DNA from: Flaviramulus sp. | GTDB lineage: Bacteria; Bacteroidota; Bacteroidia; Flavobacteriales; Flavobacteriaceae | Length of the DNA: 57,406 nt | Reading direction: 5' to 3' | Assembly (NCBI GenBank): GCA_030731745.1 | Contig: JANQTJ010000009.1 | Coordinates: 1-57,406 of the forward strand | Shown: positions 26,315-35,519 of the stretch, piece by piece | Layout of the letters: each line of letters opens with the position of its first letter | Position numbering within the stretch: position 1 is the first letter of the stretch | Notes under the pieces: model-generated | Databases searched by the model: none | What the model saw: only the letters and a program-made list of their open reading frames with translations | What the model was told of the DNA's origin: nothing | Translations under genes and position numbers: made by a program

Positions 26315-27907
26315 TTATAGAATGTAATCTGTACTTATAAAATTAGATGTTTTTTCTTCTAATAATTCCTTAAGAATAGCATTATTATATGCATTGTCTT
26401 TTGAAGCAACAAAGGTTCTAATAGAAAAAGAACGTAAGGCATCATGAACACTCAAGGTACTAAATGCAGAATCTTTTCTACCTGTAAAAGGATACACATC
26501 CGGACCTCTTTGGCATGAACTGTTTAGATTTACACGACACACTAAATTAACAAGCGTATCAATTAATGGAGAGAGTGTGTGGATGTTTTTTCCAAAAAGA
26601 CTCACTTGTTGTCCATAATTAGACTCCGCCATATCGTCCAAGGGCTCATCAATATCTGAAAAAGATACTACAGGTACTACAGGTCCAAATTGCTCTTCTT
26701 CAAATACGCGCATATCTTTGCTTACTGGATATAAAACGGCTGGAAAAATAAAATTATCAGTTATCTCACCTCCTTTTTTATTCAAAATTTTGGCTCCTTT
26801 TCCTATTGCATCATCAATCAATTCTTTTATATACGCTGGCTTTTCAACCTCTGGTAGTGGTGTTAATTTTGCTCCTGACTCCCATGGATTTGCAAATTTA
26901 AGTTGGTCTACTTTATATGAAAACCGTCTATTAAATTCTTCTACTATAGATTCATGCACATATAGCACTTTAAGCGCTGTACATCGCTGTCCGTTGAAAG
27001 ATAAGGCTCCTGCAATACATTCGTCCACAGCCAAATCTAAATCTGCATCTGGTAACACAATAGCTGGGTTTTTGGCTTCTAAACCTAAAACCAAACGCAA
27101 TCTGTTTCCTTTTGGATGTTGTGCCTGAAGTGCATTAGCAGATTTGCTATTTCCTATTAAAGCTAATACGGTAATTTTTCCAGATTTCATGATTGGGGAT
27201 GCCAAGACACGACCACGCCCATAAATAATATTTACCACACCTTTTGGAAAACTACTTTGAAAGGCTTCCAATAAAGGCGAAATTAACAAAACACCTAATT
27301 TTGCTGGTTTAAAAATAACCGTATTACCCATAATCAAAGCTGGAATTAATAAGGTAAAAGTTTCATTAAGAGGATAATTATAAGGCCCTAAACACAACAC
27401 AGAACCAAGTGGACCTCTACGAATATGCGCATACACGCCTGAGTTTTTTTCAAATTTTGCCGAGTCTCTATCTAGTTGCTTATAATCTTCAATCGTGTCG
27501 TAAATATAATCTACGGTTCTATCAAATTCTTTTTCAGAATCTGGAAGGTTTTTACCAATCTCCCACATTAATAATTTTACAACTTCCTCACGCTTGGTTT
27601 TCATTTGCTCAACGAATTTTTCCATACAAGCAATTCTATCTACCACTTTCATTGTTGGCCACAAACCTTGACCTTTATCATAGGCTTTTAATGCAGAGTT
27701 TAATGCCTCCATAGCTTCATCTGCTCCTAAGTCGGGAACCGTTCCAAGTAACGTTGGCTTATATTCAGAAGTTGAAGAAATTGTAGAATAAACTTCTGTA
27801 CTGTTTCCGCTCCATTGTTTTAATTCACCGGATACTAGATATGTTTTTTGATGTAAAAGAGATTTTATTTTATAAACTTCTGGGATTTCTACAAAGGTGT
27901 TTTTCAC
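26315..27907 (-). CDS. gapN: NADP-dependent non-phosphorylating glyceraldehyde-3-phosphate dehydrogenase
   Basis: Aldehyde-dehydrogenase-family enzyme oxidising glyceraldehyde-3-phosphate directly to 3-phosphoglycerate and making NADPH. Seen: [34 protein letters not shown], catalytic Glu in [13 protein letters not shown], catalytic Cys in [10 protein letters not shown], and the GapN-specific [20 protein letters not shown]. The frame reaches a TTG at 27940, but that TTG lies inside a perfect TATATTTG promoter element. The GTG at 27907 gives [20 protein letters not shown] (530 residues), which fits the family. Confidence 0.88.
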   Translation of the reverse strand: MKNTFVEIPEVYKIKSLLHQKTYLVSGELKQWSGNSTEVYSTISSTSEYKPTLLGTVPDLGADEAMEALNSALKAYDKGQGLWPTMKVVDRIACMEKFVEQMKTKREEVVKLLMWEIGKNLPDSEKEFDRTVDYIYDTIEDYKQLDRDSAKFEKNSGVYAHIRRGPLGSVLCLGPYNYPLNETFTLLIPALIMGNTVIFKPAKLGVLLISPLLEAFQSSFPKGVVNIIYGRGRVLASPIMKSGKITVLALIGNSKSANALQAQHPKGNRLRLVLGLEAKNPAIVLPDADLDLAVDECIAGALSFNGQRCTALKVLYVHESIVEEFNRRFSYKVDQLKFANPWESGAKLTPLPEVEKPAYIKELIDDAIGKGAKILNKKGGEITDNFIFPAVLYPVSKDMRVFEEEQFGPVVPVVSFSDIDEPLDDMAESNYGQQVSLFGKNIHTLSPLIDTLVNLVCRVNLNSSCQRGPDVYPFTGRKDSAFSTLSVHDALRSFSIRTFVASKDNAYNNAILKELLEEKTSNFISTDYIL

Positions 27908-27937
27908 AGTATACAATTTTAAGTTTAGTTTTTTTAA

Positions 27938-27945
27938 CAAATATA
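27938..27945 (-). promoter_or_regulatory. -7 promoter element of gapN
   Basis: TATATTTG on the minus strand, a perfect TAnnTTTG, about 30 bases ahead of the GTG start used for gapN. No clear TTG at the upstream position. It excludes the TTG at 27940 as a translation start. Confidence 0.6.
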
Positions 27946-28023
27946 ACGTTAAATTACATAACTAAAGTAAGTAAAAAAGGACCATAAAAATACTTATAAC
28001 CCCGACATTTTTAAAGAAATAAA

Positions 28024-28037
28024 CGAAAACGATTTCG
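28024..28037 (-). terminator. Possible weak terminator of the ilv operon
   Basis: CGAAA-TCGT-TTTCG hairpin on the minus strand, followed by TTTATTTC, 17 bases past the ilvA stop. The stem is short, so this is tentative. Confidence 0.4.
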
Positions 28038-28053
28038 CAGTTTTTATTAAAAT

Positions 28054-29319
28054 TTATACTAAAAATTGAAATAAATCTGGTTTATCATTCAAATAATCAC
28101 CATAAAAATTACGTTGCTTCATTTTAGTAATAAGTGGTTCAAGATCTTTTACTGATTTTAATTCGATACCCACAACTGCAGACCCATTTTCTCTATTTGT
28201 TTTTTTCGCATACTGGAAGTATGTAATATCATCATTTTTACCTAAAATATCAACTACAAACTCTCTTAAAGCACCCGCGCGTTGTGGGAAATTTATAATG
28301 AAATAATGTTTTAAATTAGCGTACAAAAGCGCGCGTTCTTTAATCTCGGCCGTTCTAGTAATATCATTATTACTACCACTAACAATACAAATTACATTTT
28401 TACCTTTGATAACATCTTGGTAAAAATCTAAGACCGAAATAGAAAGTGCTCCAGCTGGCTCAACTACAATAGCGTCTTTATTATAAAGTTCTAAAATGGT
28501 TTCACAAACCTTACCTTCTGGCACTGTTATCATATCAGAAAGGGTTTCTTTACAAATAGCGAAGGTTAAATCGCCCACTCGTTTAACTGCAGCACCATCA
28601 ATAAATTTTTCTATGTGTATTAACTCTGTATTTTTATTATTTTTTATAGAAACTGTCATGGAAGGCGCACCTTCAGGTTCTACACCTATAATTTTAGTGT
28701 TTGGTGATAAGGTCTTAAAAACTGTTGATAACCCTGCTGCTAAACCTCCACCTCCTACGGCTAAAAAAACATAATCAATAGGGACATCGGTTTGCTCTAA
28801 AATTTCTAAACCAATGGTAGCCTGACCTTCAATAACTTTTTCATCATTAAAGGGGTGAATAAAGGTTTTTTGTAAGGCTTCGCACTCAAACGTAGCTGCA
28901 TGATAAGCATCATCAAAAGTATCACCAACTAGCTTGATATCAATAAAATCTTCTCCAAACATTTTTACCTGTTCCACCTTTTGATTTGGTGTTGGAGCAG
29001 GCATAAAAATGGTGCCTTTAATTTTTAGTAGTTTACAAGATAAAGCAACCCCTTGAGCATGATTTCCGGCGCTAGCACAAACGACTCCTATAGCAGATTG
29101 CTCTTTGGTTAATGAACTAATTTTATTATAAGCACCTCTGATTTTATACGAGCGTACTTGTTGAAGATCTTCTCGCTTAAAAAAAATATTAGCTTGGTAT
29201 TGTTTTGAATATCTTAAACTATGGCTTAAAGGCGTAACTGCCGATACTTTTTTAATGGTATCGGCAGCTACTTTTATATTATCAATATTAGGAAAATAAG
29301 TTTTGTTTTCCTTATTCAT
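28054..29319 (-). CDS. ilvA: Threonine ammonia-lyase (threonine dehydratase)
   Basis: PLP enzyme converting threonine to 2-oxobutyrate for isoleucine. PLP-lysine motif RSYKIRGAYNKI near residue 57, the glycine loop VGGGGLAAGL, and a C-terminal single ACT-like regulatory region (HYFIINFPQRAGALREFV onwards). With 421 residues it belongs to the shorter biosynthetic form rather than the 510-residue two-ACT form of E. coli. Last gene of ilvD-B-N-C-A, 14 bases after ilvC. Feedback inhibition by isoleucine is expected from the regulatory domain. Confidence 0.94.
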   Translation of the reverse strand: MNKENKTYFPNIDNIKVAADTIKKVSAVTPLSHSLRYSKQYQANIFFKREDLQQVRSYKIRGAYNKISSLTKEQSAIGVVCASAGNHAQGVALSCKLLKIKGTIFMPAPTPNQKVEQVKMFGEDFIDIKLVGDTFDDAYHAATFECEALQKTFIHPFNDEKVIEGQATIGLEILEQTDVPIDYVFLAVGGGGLAAGLSTVFKTLSPNTKIIGVEPEGAPSMTVSIKNNKNTELIHIEKFIDGAAVKRVGDLTFAICKETLSDMITVPEGKVCETILELYNKDAIVVEPAGALSISVLDFYQDVIKGKNVICIVSGSNNDITRTAEIKERALLYANLKHYFIINFPQRAGALREFVVDILGKNDDITYFQYAKKTNRENGSAVVGIELKSVKDLEPLITKMKQRNFYGDYLNDKPDLFQFLV

Positions 29320-29333
29320 AAATTTTTTACTAT

Positions 29334-30809
29334 TTAAACTATAGGCTTCATAGCCGTCATAGATGCTCTTAAGAAAGCTCCTATTTTTTCAACAGGATGG
29401 TTTCTTAACGCTTTATTCACCTCTATTAATTTTGCATTATCAACACCTTTCCCGTTATCTTTTGCGTACGCTTTTCCAATAACATCAGTATCAATTTTCT
29501 TCATAAAATCTGACAATAAAGGCTTACATGCGTGATCAAATAAATAACAACCATACTCAGCAGTATCAGAAATAACGCTATTCATTTCGTATAACTTACG
29601 TCTTGCAATTGTGTTTGCTATAAGTGGTGTTTCATGTAAAGATTCGTAATAAGCAGAAGCATCAATAATACCAGAATCTGTCATAGCTTCAAAAGCCAAT
29701 TCAACACCCGCTCTTACCATAGCCACCATTAAAACACCATTATCATAATACTCTTGCTCAGAAATCTCAACATTCCCTGCTGGAGTTTTTTCAAAAGCAG
29801 TTTCAGCAGTTGCTGCTCTCCAACCCAATAAATCTTTATCATCGTTAGCCCAATCTTGCATCATACCATTCGAGAATTTGCCTTCCATAATATCATCCAT
29901 GTGTTTTTGGAACAACGGGCGCATGATGTCTTTTAATTCTTCAGACAATTCAAAAGCTTTAATTTTTGCTGGGTTTGAAAGTCTGTCCATCATATTGGTA
30001 ATTCCACCATATTTAAGACCTTCAGTTACTGTTTCCCAACCGTATTGAATTAATTTTGAAGCATAACCTGCATCTATTCCTTTTTCAATCATCTTATCAA
30101 AACAAAGGATAGAACCTGTTTGTAACAAGCCACAAAGAATGGTTTGTTCTCCCATTAAATCAGATTTAACTTCAGCCACAAATGAAGAAGCTAAAACACC
30201 TGCTCGATCCCCTCCTGTTGCAGCAGCATAAGCTTTTGCTTGTGCCCACCCTTTTCCTTCAGGATCGTTTTCTTCGTGCACTGCAATTAATGTTGGAACA
30301 CCAAAACCTCTTTTATATTCTTCTCTTACTTCGGTACCTGGACATTTTGGAGCTACCATAATAACCGTTAAATCTTTACGGATTTGAGTACCTTCTTCAA
30401 CAATATTAAAACCATGAGAATATGATAACGTAGCTCCTTGTTTCATTAAAGGCATTACTGCTTTAATAACACTTGTATGTTGCTTATCTGGAGTTAGGTT
30501 TAAAACTAAATCTGCCGTTGGAATTAATGTTTCGTAAGTACCTACATTGAAACCATTTTCTGAGGCGTTTACATAAGATTTTCTTTTTTCTGCGATAGCT
30601 TCAGCTCGCAAAGTATAAGAAATATCTAAACCAGAATCTCTCATATTTAAACCTTGGTTAAGGCCTTGAGCACCACAACCAACTATTACAATTTTTTTTC
30701 CTTTTAAAACATTTACACCATCTTCAAACTCTGAAGAATCCATAAATCTACACTTCGATAATTGATTTAATTTATCTCTTAACGATAACGTGTTAAAATA
30801 ATTTCCCAT
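29334..30809 (-). CDS. ilvC: Ketol-acid reductoisomerase, long (class II) form
   Basis: Isomerises and reduces acetolactate and acetohydroxybutyrate with NADPH. N-terminal Rossmann region with [17 protein letters not shown], the [10 protein letters not shown] and [23 protein letters not shown] segments, and two knotted helical domains ([43 protein letters not shown]). Length 491 matches the duplicated class II form of E. coli rather than the 330-residue class I form. It follows ilvN by 18 bases. Confidence 0.96.
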   Translation of the reverse strand: MGNYFNTLSLRDKLNQLSKCRFMDSSEFEDGVNVLKGKKIVIVGCGAQGLNQGLNMRDSGLDISYTLRAEAIAEKRKSYVNASENGFNVGTYETLIPTADLVLNLTPDKQHTSVIKAVMPLMKQGATLSYSHGFNIVEEGTQIRKDLTVIMVAPKCPGTEVREEYKRGFGVPTLIAVHEENDPEGKGWAQAKAYAAATGGDRAGVLASSFVAEVKSDLMGEQTILCGLLQTGSILCFDKMIEKGIDAGYASKLIQYGWETVTEGLKYGGITNMMDRLSNPAKIKAFELSEELKDIMRPLFQKHMDDIMEGKFSNGMMQDWANDDKDLLGWRAATAETAFEKTPAGNVEISEQEYYDNGVLMVAMVRAGVELAFEAMTDSGIIDASAYYESLHETPLIANTIARRKLYEMNSVISDTAEYGCYLFDHACKPLLSDFMKKIDTDVIGKAYAKDNGKGVDNAKLIEVNKALRNHPVEKIGAFLRASMTAMKPIV

Positions 30810-30827
30810 TTTTAATTTTAATTATTA

Positions 30828-31358
30828 TTAATTATTGAATGCCATAAGCATTTCACTTATTTTCATTTCGTCTTTTGTAACAGCTATACGTCCTGCGCGG
30901 ACAAATTGCATAATCCCAAAAACGTTTAAATCGCGTCTTAAAGATTCAATTTCGTTTCTTCTACCAGATTTTTCAAGTACAAAAAACTCTTTATTTACTG
31001 TAACAATTCTGGAGTTACTTTCTTTGATAATATTTTGAATTTGAGGTTCTTCAAAAAGTAAAGAAGATTTTATTTTAAACATACATGATTCTGTATAAAT
31101 AGTTTCTTCATCTGTATGAAAATATGCTTTAATAACCTCAACTTGCTTTTCAAATTGCCCTACAATCTTTTTAGCTTGTTCTTCTGTAATATTAACAACA
31201 ATAACAAATCTATTAACACCTTCAATTTCTGATTGCGAAGTTGTTAAACTTTCAATATTTATATGTCTGCGTTGAAAAATTGCCGATATACGATTTAATA
31301 AACCGATGTTGTTTTCGGTATAAATAGATATGGTAAATGTTTTTATATCTTCGTTCAT
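30828..31358 (-). CDS. ilvN: Acetolactate synthase small (regulatory) subunit
   Basis: 176 residues with an N-terminal ACT domain (ISIYTENNIGLLNRISAIFQ ... RRHINIESLT) that binds valine and confers feedback inhibition on the catalytic subunit, and a C-terminal ALS_ss_C-type domain. Sits directly between ilvB and ilvC, as usual. The 107-base gap to ilvB carries a polypurine/polypyrimidine tract and no gene. Confidence 0.94.
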   Translation of the reverse strand: MNEDIKTFTISIYTENNIGLLNRISAIFQRRHINIESLTTSQSEIEGVNRFVIVVNITEEQAKKIVGQFEKQVEVIKAYFHTDEETIYTESCMFKIKSSLLFEEPQIQNIIKESNSRIVTVNKEFFVLEKSGRRNEIESLRRDLNVFGIMQFVRAGRIAVTKDEMKISEMLMAFNN

Positions 31359-31465
31359 TACTTGTGAGATAAGAGAGAAGAGAAATAAGAGAAAAGATTT
31401 TGTGCTATTTATATTTATTTAATCTCTCAGTTCTAATTTCTTGATTCTTTATTCTATTTTTTTAT

Positions 31466-33199
31466 TTAACTTAATCTTATATCTGAAACCGATGCTCCAG
31501 CAGGAATCATTGGGAATACATTATCTTCTTTTTCTACACAAACTTCTAAAAAATAAGATTCTTTTGAAGCTATCATTTCTTTCACTGCATCAGCTAATTC
31601 TTCACGTTTTGTTACTTTCTTAGCTTTGATATAATACCCTTCTGCTATGGCTACAAAATTTGGATTTGTCATTTCGGTTGAAGCATAACGTTTATCAAAA
31701 AACAACTGTTGCCATTGACGCACCATTCCTAAAAACTCATTATTTAAAACCACAATTTTAACAGCTGCTTTTTGCTGAAAAATAGTACCTAATTCTTGAA
31801 TAGTCATTTGGTAACCACCATCGCCTATAATAGCAACAACCTCTCTTTCTGGAGCTGCCATTTTTGCTCCAATAGCAGCTGGAAGTGCAAACCCCATTGT
31901 GCCTAAGCCACCTGAAGTAATATTACTTTTAGTTATGTTAAAGTCGGCATAACGACAAGCAATCATTTGATGCTGACCTACATCAGATACAATAGCTGCG
32001 TTTCCTTTTGTTTCAATATTTATTTGTTTTAATACCTCCCCCATTGTTAATCCTTCTTTGGTTGGAGAAATATCATCTTTAATTACTTTTTCAAATTCAA
32101 TGTCATATAAATCATTAAATTTTTGTAACCAAGATTCATGAGAATTTGTATTGAGCAATGGTAATAATTGCGTTAAACTATCTTTAGAATCTCCAATAAC
32201 TGCCACATCTGTTTTTACATTTTTATCTACCTCAGCTGGATCAATTTCAAAATGAATAATCTTAGCTTGTTTTGCGTAGGTGTTTAAACTACCTGTAACA
32301 CGATCATCAAATCGCATCCCTATTGCTATAAGTACATCGCACTCGTTTGTTAATCTATTAGGCGCATAATTTCCGTGCATCCCAACCATACCAATATTTA
32401 AAGGATGTGATGTTGGAATTGCTGAAGCACCAAGAATGGTCCAAGCAGCTGGTATGCCTGCTTTTTCAATAACTGCTTTTAATTCATTTTCAGCTTGTCC
32501 TAAAATAACGCCTTGACCCCAAACTATCATTGGTTTTTTAGCAGCATTAATCAAATCTGCTGCAGCTTTAACCGCATCTGGTTTAGTTTTTGGTACAGGA
32601 ATATAACTTCTAATACCTGTACATTTTTTATATTGAAAATCAAGCTCAGAGACTTGAGCATCTTTAGTAATATCAATTAAAACTGGTCCTGGTCGACCAC
32701 TTTTTGCAATGTAAAACGCTTTTGCTAAAACTTCTGGAATTTCAGAAGCTTTGGTAACTTGATGATTCCATTTTGTAACTGGAGTTGATATACCAACTAT
32801 ATCGGTTTCTTGAAATGCATCGCTTCCTAATAGATGAGAAAACACCTGACCTGTAATACACACCATTGGTGTTGAATCTATTTGAGCATCTGCAATCCCT
32901 GTAATAAGGTTAGTAGCTCCAGGTCCTGATGTAGCCATGGCTACACCTACTCTACCAGAAATACGCGCATACCCTTGTGCAGCATGCGTTGCACCTTGTT
33001 CGTGGCGTGTTAACACATGATGGATTTTATCTCTGTATTTATATAATTCATCATAAACAGGCATAATAGCACCTCCTGGATATCCATAAAGTATATCTAC
33101 ACCTTCTGCTATTAAACATTTAATAATAGCCTCACTACCTGTGATTCGCTCTGTTTTATTTATCACTTCTTCAGTGTTATTTAATGTTTGTGTTTTCAT
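31466..33199 (-). CDS. ilvB: Acetolactate synthase large subunit
   Basis: Thiamine-diphosphate enzyme making acetolactate or acetohydroxybutyrate from pyruvate. Catalytic Glu in LTRHEQGATHAAQGYAR, FAD/central domain, and the ThDP motif GDGGYQMTIQELGTI followed by NNEFLGMVRQWQ. The frame is open to a GTG two codons earlier, but the ATG at 33199 (MKTQTLNNTEEV) is preferred, giving 577 residues. Forms a complex with the IlvN subunit encoded next. Confidence 0.95.
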   Translation of the reverse strand: MKTQTLNNTEEVINKTERITGSEAIIKCLIAEGVDILYGYPGGAIMPVYDELYKYRDKIHHVLTRHEQGATHAAQGYARISGRVGVAMATSGPGATNLITGIADAQIDSTPMVCITGQVFSHLLGSDAFQETDIVGISTPVTKWNHQVTKASEIPEVLAKAFYIAKSGRPGPVLIDITKDAQVSELDFQYKKCTGIRSYIPVPKTKPDAVKAAADLINAAKKPMIVWGQGVILGQAENELKAVIEKAGIPAAWTILGASAIPTSHPLNIGMVGMHGNYAPNRLTNECDVLIAIGMRFDDRVTGSLNTYAKQAKIIHFEIDPAEVDKNVKTDVAVIGDSKDSLTQLLPLLNTNSHESWLQKFNDLYDIEFEKVIKDDISPTKEGLTMGEVLKQINIETKGNAAIVSDVGQHQMIACRYADFNITKSNITSGGLGTMGFALPAAIGAKMAAPEREVVAIIGDGGYQMTIQELGTIFQQKAAVKIVVLNNEFLGMVRQWQQLFFDKRYASTEMTNPNFVAIAEGYYIKAKKVTKREELADAVKEMIASKESYFLEVCVEKEDNVFPMIPAGASVSDIRLS

Positions 33200-33245
33200 A
33201 CCCACACTATTTATTTTTCCTTTAAAGGGAAATTTAAAAATTTAT

Positions 33246-34928
33246 TTAGAATGCATCGGTTACACAACCTTTTGAAGCTGATGCTACCGTTTTTGCATAT
33301 TTATATAATATTCCTTTTTTATGTTTTAATTCTGGAGCGACCCATTGTGCTTTTCTTTCAGCTAACTCCTCATCAGAAATTAATACATTTATTGAATTGT
33401 TTTTAGCACTAATTCTAATTTTATCACCAGTTTTTAGTAATGCAATATTACCACCTGATTGTGCTTCTGGTGTAATATGCCCTACAACAAAACCATGTGT
33501 TCCACCTGAGAAACGACCATCAGTTATTAATGCCACAGTTTTTCCTAAACCCGCACCCATAATTAATGAGGTTGGCTTCAACATTTCTGGCATTCCGGGT
33601 CCACCTTTAGGACCAACATAACGTATAACAACAACATCACCTTTTTCTACTTCTCCATTTGAAATACCTGTATTTGCAGCTTGTTCTCCATCATAAACTA
33701 CAGCTTTTCCTTCAAACAACAATCCTTCGTTACCAGAAATTTTTGCTACAGCACCTTCTTCAGCTAAATTTCCATAGAGAATCTGCAAGTTTCCAGAAGA
33801 TTTTAAAGCGTTTTCTTTTTGGTAAACAATATCTTGTTCTTCAAACTCAATAGCCTCAACATCCGCTAAATTTTCTGCTAGTGTTTTACCCGTAACTGTC
33901 ATACAATCTCCATGTAAATACCCATTTTCTAATAAATATTTCATGATTGCAGGAATCCCTCCAATGCTATGAACATCTTCCATCAGATATTTGCCACTTG
34001 GTTTTAAATCTCCAATTAAAGGTGTTTTATCGCTTACATGTTGAAAATCTTCTAGAGTAAAATCAATATCGGCAGCATGTGCAATAGCTAAAAAGTGCAA
34101 TACAGCATTTGTAGAACCGCCTAGTGCGTTAACTAAAGTAACAGCATTCTCTATTGACTTTTTAGAAATAATATCTAAAGGTTTTAAATCTAACTCTAAA
34201 AGGTTTTTTATAGCTATTGCTGTTCTCTCGCTTTCAGATAATTTATTAGGGTTTTCTGCAGGAATAGAGGAGTTATAAGGTAATGCAAAACCCATACACT
34301 CAATAGCTGAAGCCATCGTATTAGCAGTATACATCCCACCACAAGCTCCTGCACCAGGAATGGCTCTTTTTATAATTTCTTTGTACTCAGCTTCATCAAT
34401 TTCTCCTGCAACTTTTTGCCCTAAAGCTTCAAAAGCTGATACAATATTTAGTTTTTTACCTTTATAAGAGCCAGAGGCTGTAGAACCACCATACATCATT
34501 ATTGAAGGTCGATTTAAACGCAACATAGAAATTATTGCCCCTGGCATATTTTTATCACAACCAACAATGGCAATCAACGCATCATAGCTTTGTGCGTTCA
34601 TGACAGTTTCAATAGAATCTGCAATAATATCTCGAGAAACCAATGAATAATTCATACCCGATGTCCCCATTGAAATTCCATCTGAAACTCCAATAGTATT
34701 AAACCCTAAACCAACTAAACCCGCAATGTTACATTCAATTTTAACTTCGTCTTTCAAACGGTTTAAATGCATGTTACAAGGGTTTCCATCATATCCTGTA
34801 CTAGCAATACCCACTTGCGCTTTATTCATATCTTCATCAGATAAACCTGCAGCATACAACATGGCTTGTGATGCTGGTTGAGATTCATCTTGAGTTAATC
34901 TTTTACTGTGTTTATTAAGTTCTTTCAT
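33246..34928 (-). CDS. ilvD: Dihydroxy-acid dehydratase
   Basis: Fe-S enzyme dehydrating 2,3-dihydroxy-isovalerate and -methylvalerate. Cluster cysteines appear in [17 protein letters not shown] and [13 protein letters not shown]; the C-terminal swivel domain has [19 protein letters not shown]. The ATG at 34928 ([20 protein letters not shown]) gives 560 residues; the frame is open four codons further to a TTG. First gene of the operon; the upstream leader region is described separately. Confidence 0.95.
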   Translation of the reverse strand: MKELNKHSKRLTQDESQPASQAMLYAAGLSDEDMNKAQVGIASTGYDGNPCNMHLNRLKDEVKIECNIAGLVGLGFNTIGVSDGISMGTSGMNYSLVSRDIIADSIETVMNAQSYDALIAIVGCDKNMPGAIISMLRLNRPSIMMYGGSTASGSYKGKKLNIVSAFEALGQKVAGEIDEAEYKEIIKRAIPGAGACGGMYTANTMASAIECMGFALPYNSSIPAENPNKLSESERTAIAIKNLLELDLKPLDIISKKSIENAVTLVNALGGSTNAVLHFLAIAHAADIDFTLEDFQHVSDKTPLIGDLKPSGKYLMEDVHSIGGIPAIMKYLLENGYLHGDCMTVTGKTLAENLADVEAIEFEEQDIVYQKENALKSSGNLQILYGNLAEEGAVAKISGNEGLLFEGKAVVYDGEQAANTGISNGEVEKGDVVVIRYVGPKGGPGMPEMLKPTSLIMGAGLGKTVALITDGRFSGGTHGFVVGHITPEAQSGGNIALLKTGDKIRISAKNNSINVLISDEELAERKAQWVAPELKHKKGILYKYAKTVASASKGCVTDAF

Positions 34929-35062
34929 ATTGTATTGCAAAAATTTTAAAATTGGCCAGTTTTCATTTTTTAATACTCATTTATTCAATAATTATAAAAA
35001 AAGTCCAAATAAGATTCGAAATTAATTTATTAGGTTTTTACATATTATATTGTAAACATTTT

Positions 35063-35087
35063 AAGGTTAAATTCACAAGGTTAAATT
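35063..35087. repeat. Exact 11-bp direct repeat in the ilv leader
   Basis: AAGGTTAAATT occurs twice (35063-35073 and 35077-35087), separated by CAC. The 14-base phase and the place, in the ilv leader between the possible leader peptide and ilvD, suggest a protein or RNA site. No known regulator can be named. Confidence 0.6.
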
Positions 35088-35107
35088 TTAATTTAAAAAA
35101 TTGAATA

Positions 35108-35170
35108 TCAACAACTTAAACTTATTTTTTTATGATGTTCAAAAATCAAAAAATAATAAACAAAAATCAT
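35108..35170 (-). CDS. Possible ilv leader peptide
   Basis: A 20-codon frame, MIFVYYFLIFEHHKKISLSC, starts about 16-20 bases after the predicted ilv transcription start. Six of 20 residues are Ile, Val or Leu, four of them in the first nine codons. That would suit transcription attenuation, but in AT-rich DNA such residues are common and I found no GC-rich terminator between it and ilvD. Speculative. Confidence 0.25.
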   Translation of the reverse strand: MIFVYYFLIFEHHKKISLSC

Positions 35171-35192
35171 ATTTTACAGAAAGTGGCTTTTT

Positions 35193-35219
35193 CAAAATTA
35201 TTTAATTTGAAATTTACAA
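35193..35219 (-). promoter_or_regulatory. Candidate ilv operon promoter
   Basis: Minus strand TTG (35217-35219), 16 bases, TAATTTTG (35193-35200), the latter a perfect TAnnTTTG. The spacing is one base below the usual 17-23. It would give a leader RNA of about 260 bases before ilvD. Confidence 0.5.
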
Positions 35220-35255
35220 CTTATAAACTATATAAATTAATTAGTGCGTTACTCA

Positions 35256-35288
35256 TTGAGCTTATAGTTAAAATAAACTTTATATTTG
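35256..35288 (+). promoter_or_regulatory. Candidate distal metK promoter
   Basis: TTG (35256-35258), 22 bases, TATATTTG (35281-35288): a perfect Bacteroidetes-type promoter on the plus strand. A transcript would include the whole SAM-II riboswitch with about 100 extra 5' bases. Confidence 0.55.
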
Positions 35289-35373
35289 GAAAGCGTCAAT
35301 ATTAGACTCCATTTTTAATTGCTAATTTTTTATTAAAAAACCAAAATAAAACACTCATTTTCTTTTATTTTTT

Positions 35374-35381
35374 TACTTTTG
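35374..35381 (+). promoter_or_regulatory. Candidate proximal metK promoter -7 element
   Basis: TACTTTTG, a perfect TAnnTTTG, ending 15 bases before the first base of the riboswitch. This placement, right at the 5' edge of the aptamer, is what one expects for a riboswitch promoter, but no TTG lies at the upstream position. Confidence 0.5.
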
Positions 35382-35395
35382 CTATTAAGAAATAA

Positions 35396-35472
35396 TAGAG
35401 GAAAGATTTGACTGATTGCAACCTCTTTATACTTAATTTTATTAAGTGTAAATAAAAATGCTAAAGGCAGTG
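35396..35472 (+). ncRNA. SAM-II riboswitch (metA/SAM_alpha motif) in the metK leader
   Basis: The aptamer fold can be traced directly. P1 is AGAGG (35397-35401) with CCTCT (35422-35426). Loop L1 reads GATTTGACTGATTGCAA, nearly the conserved SAM-II loop. The 3' part has the conserved GCTAAAGG. The pseudoknot helix P2 is ACTG (35411-35414) with CAGT (35468-35471). A 9-bp hairpin (35428-35450, loop TTTTA) is inserted before the 3' strand. It senses S-adenosylmethionine, the product of the MetK enzyme encoded 48 bases downstream. SAM-II RNAs are known from alphaproteobacteria and some Bacteroidetes. Confidence 0.9.
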
Positions 35473-35484
35473 TAAACTTCCTTC

Positions 35485-35504
35485 GACGTTATCGTCAAAT
35501 CTTT
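35485..35504 (+). promoter_or_regulatory. Possible expression platform of the SAM-II riboswitch
   Basis: Two mutually exclusive pairings are visible. GACG-TTAT-CGTC (35485-35496) forms a local hairpin. GTCAAATCTTT (35494-35504) is perfectly complementary over 11 bases to AAAGATTTGAC (35402-35412) in aptamer loop L1, which includes half of the P2 pseudoknot. Forming the long pairing would break the SAM-binding fold. It ends 15 bases before the metK ATG. Confidence 0.55.
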
Positions 35505-35519
35505 GGTAAAATTTAAAAT

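Larger units (their letters stand above)
34929..35519. other. Divergent regulatory region between ilvD and metK
   Basis: 591 bases without a conventional gene. On the minus strand it holds a candidate ilv promoter (35193-35219), a possible leader peptide (35108-35170) and an exact 11-bp direct repeat (35063-35087). On the plus strand it holds two metK promoter candidates and a SAM-II riboswitch with a possible switching segment. The part between 34929 and 35060 is plain AT-rich sequence in which I see nothing. Confidence 0.8.

Noticed and set aside
26718..27128. 136-codon open frame antisense to gapN
   Set aside because: It lies wholly inside a well-conserved aldehyde dehydrogenase gene on the other strand, has no recognisable protein features and no promoter.
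35396..35472. SAM-I riboswitch upstream of metK
   Set aside because: None of the SAM-I core segments are present; the loop, P1 and pseudoknot fit SAM-II.
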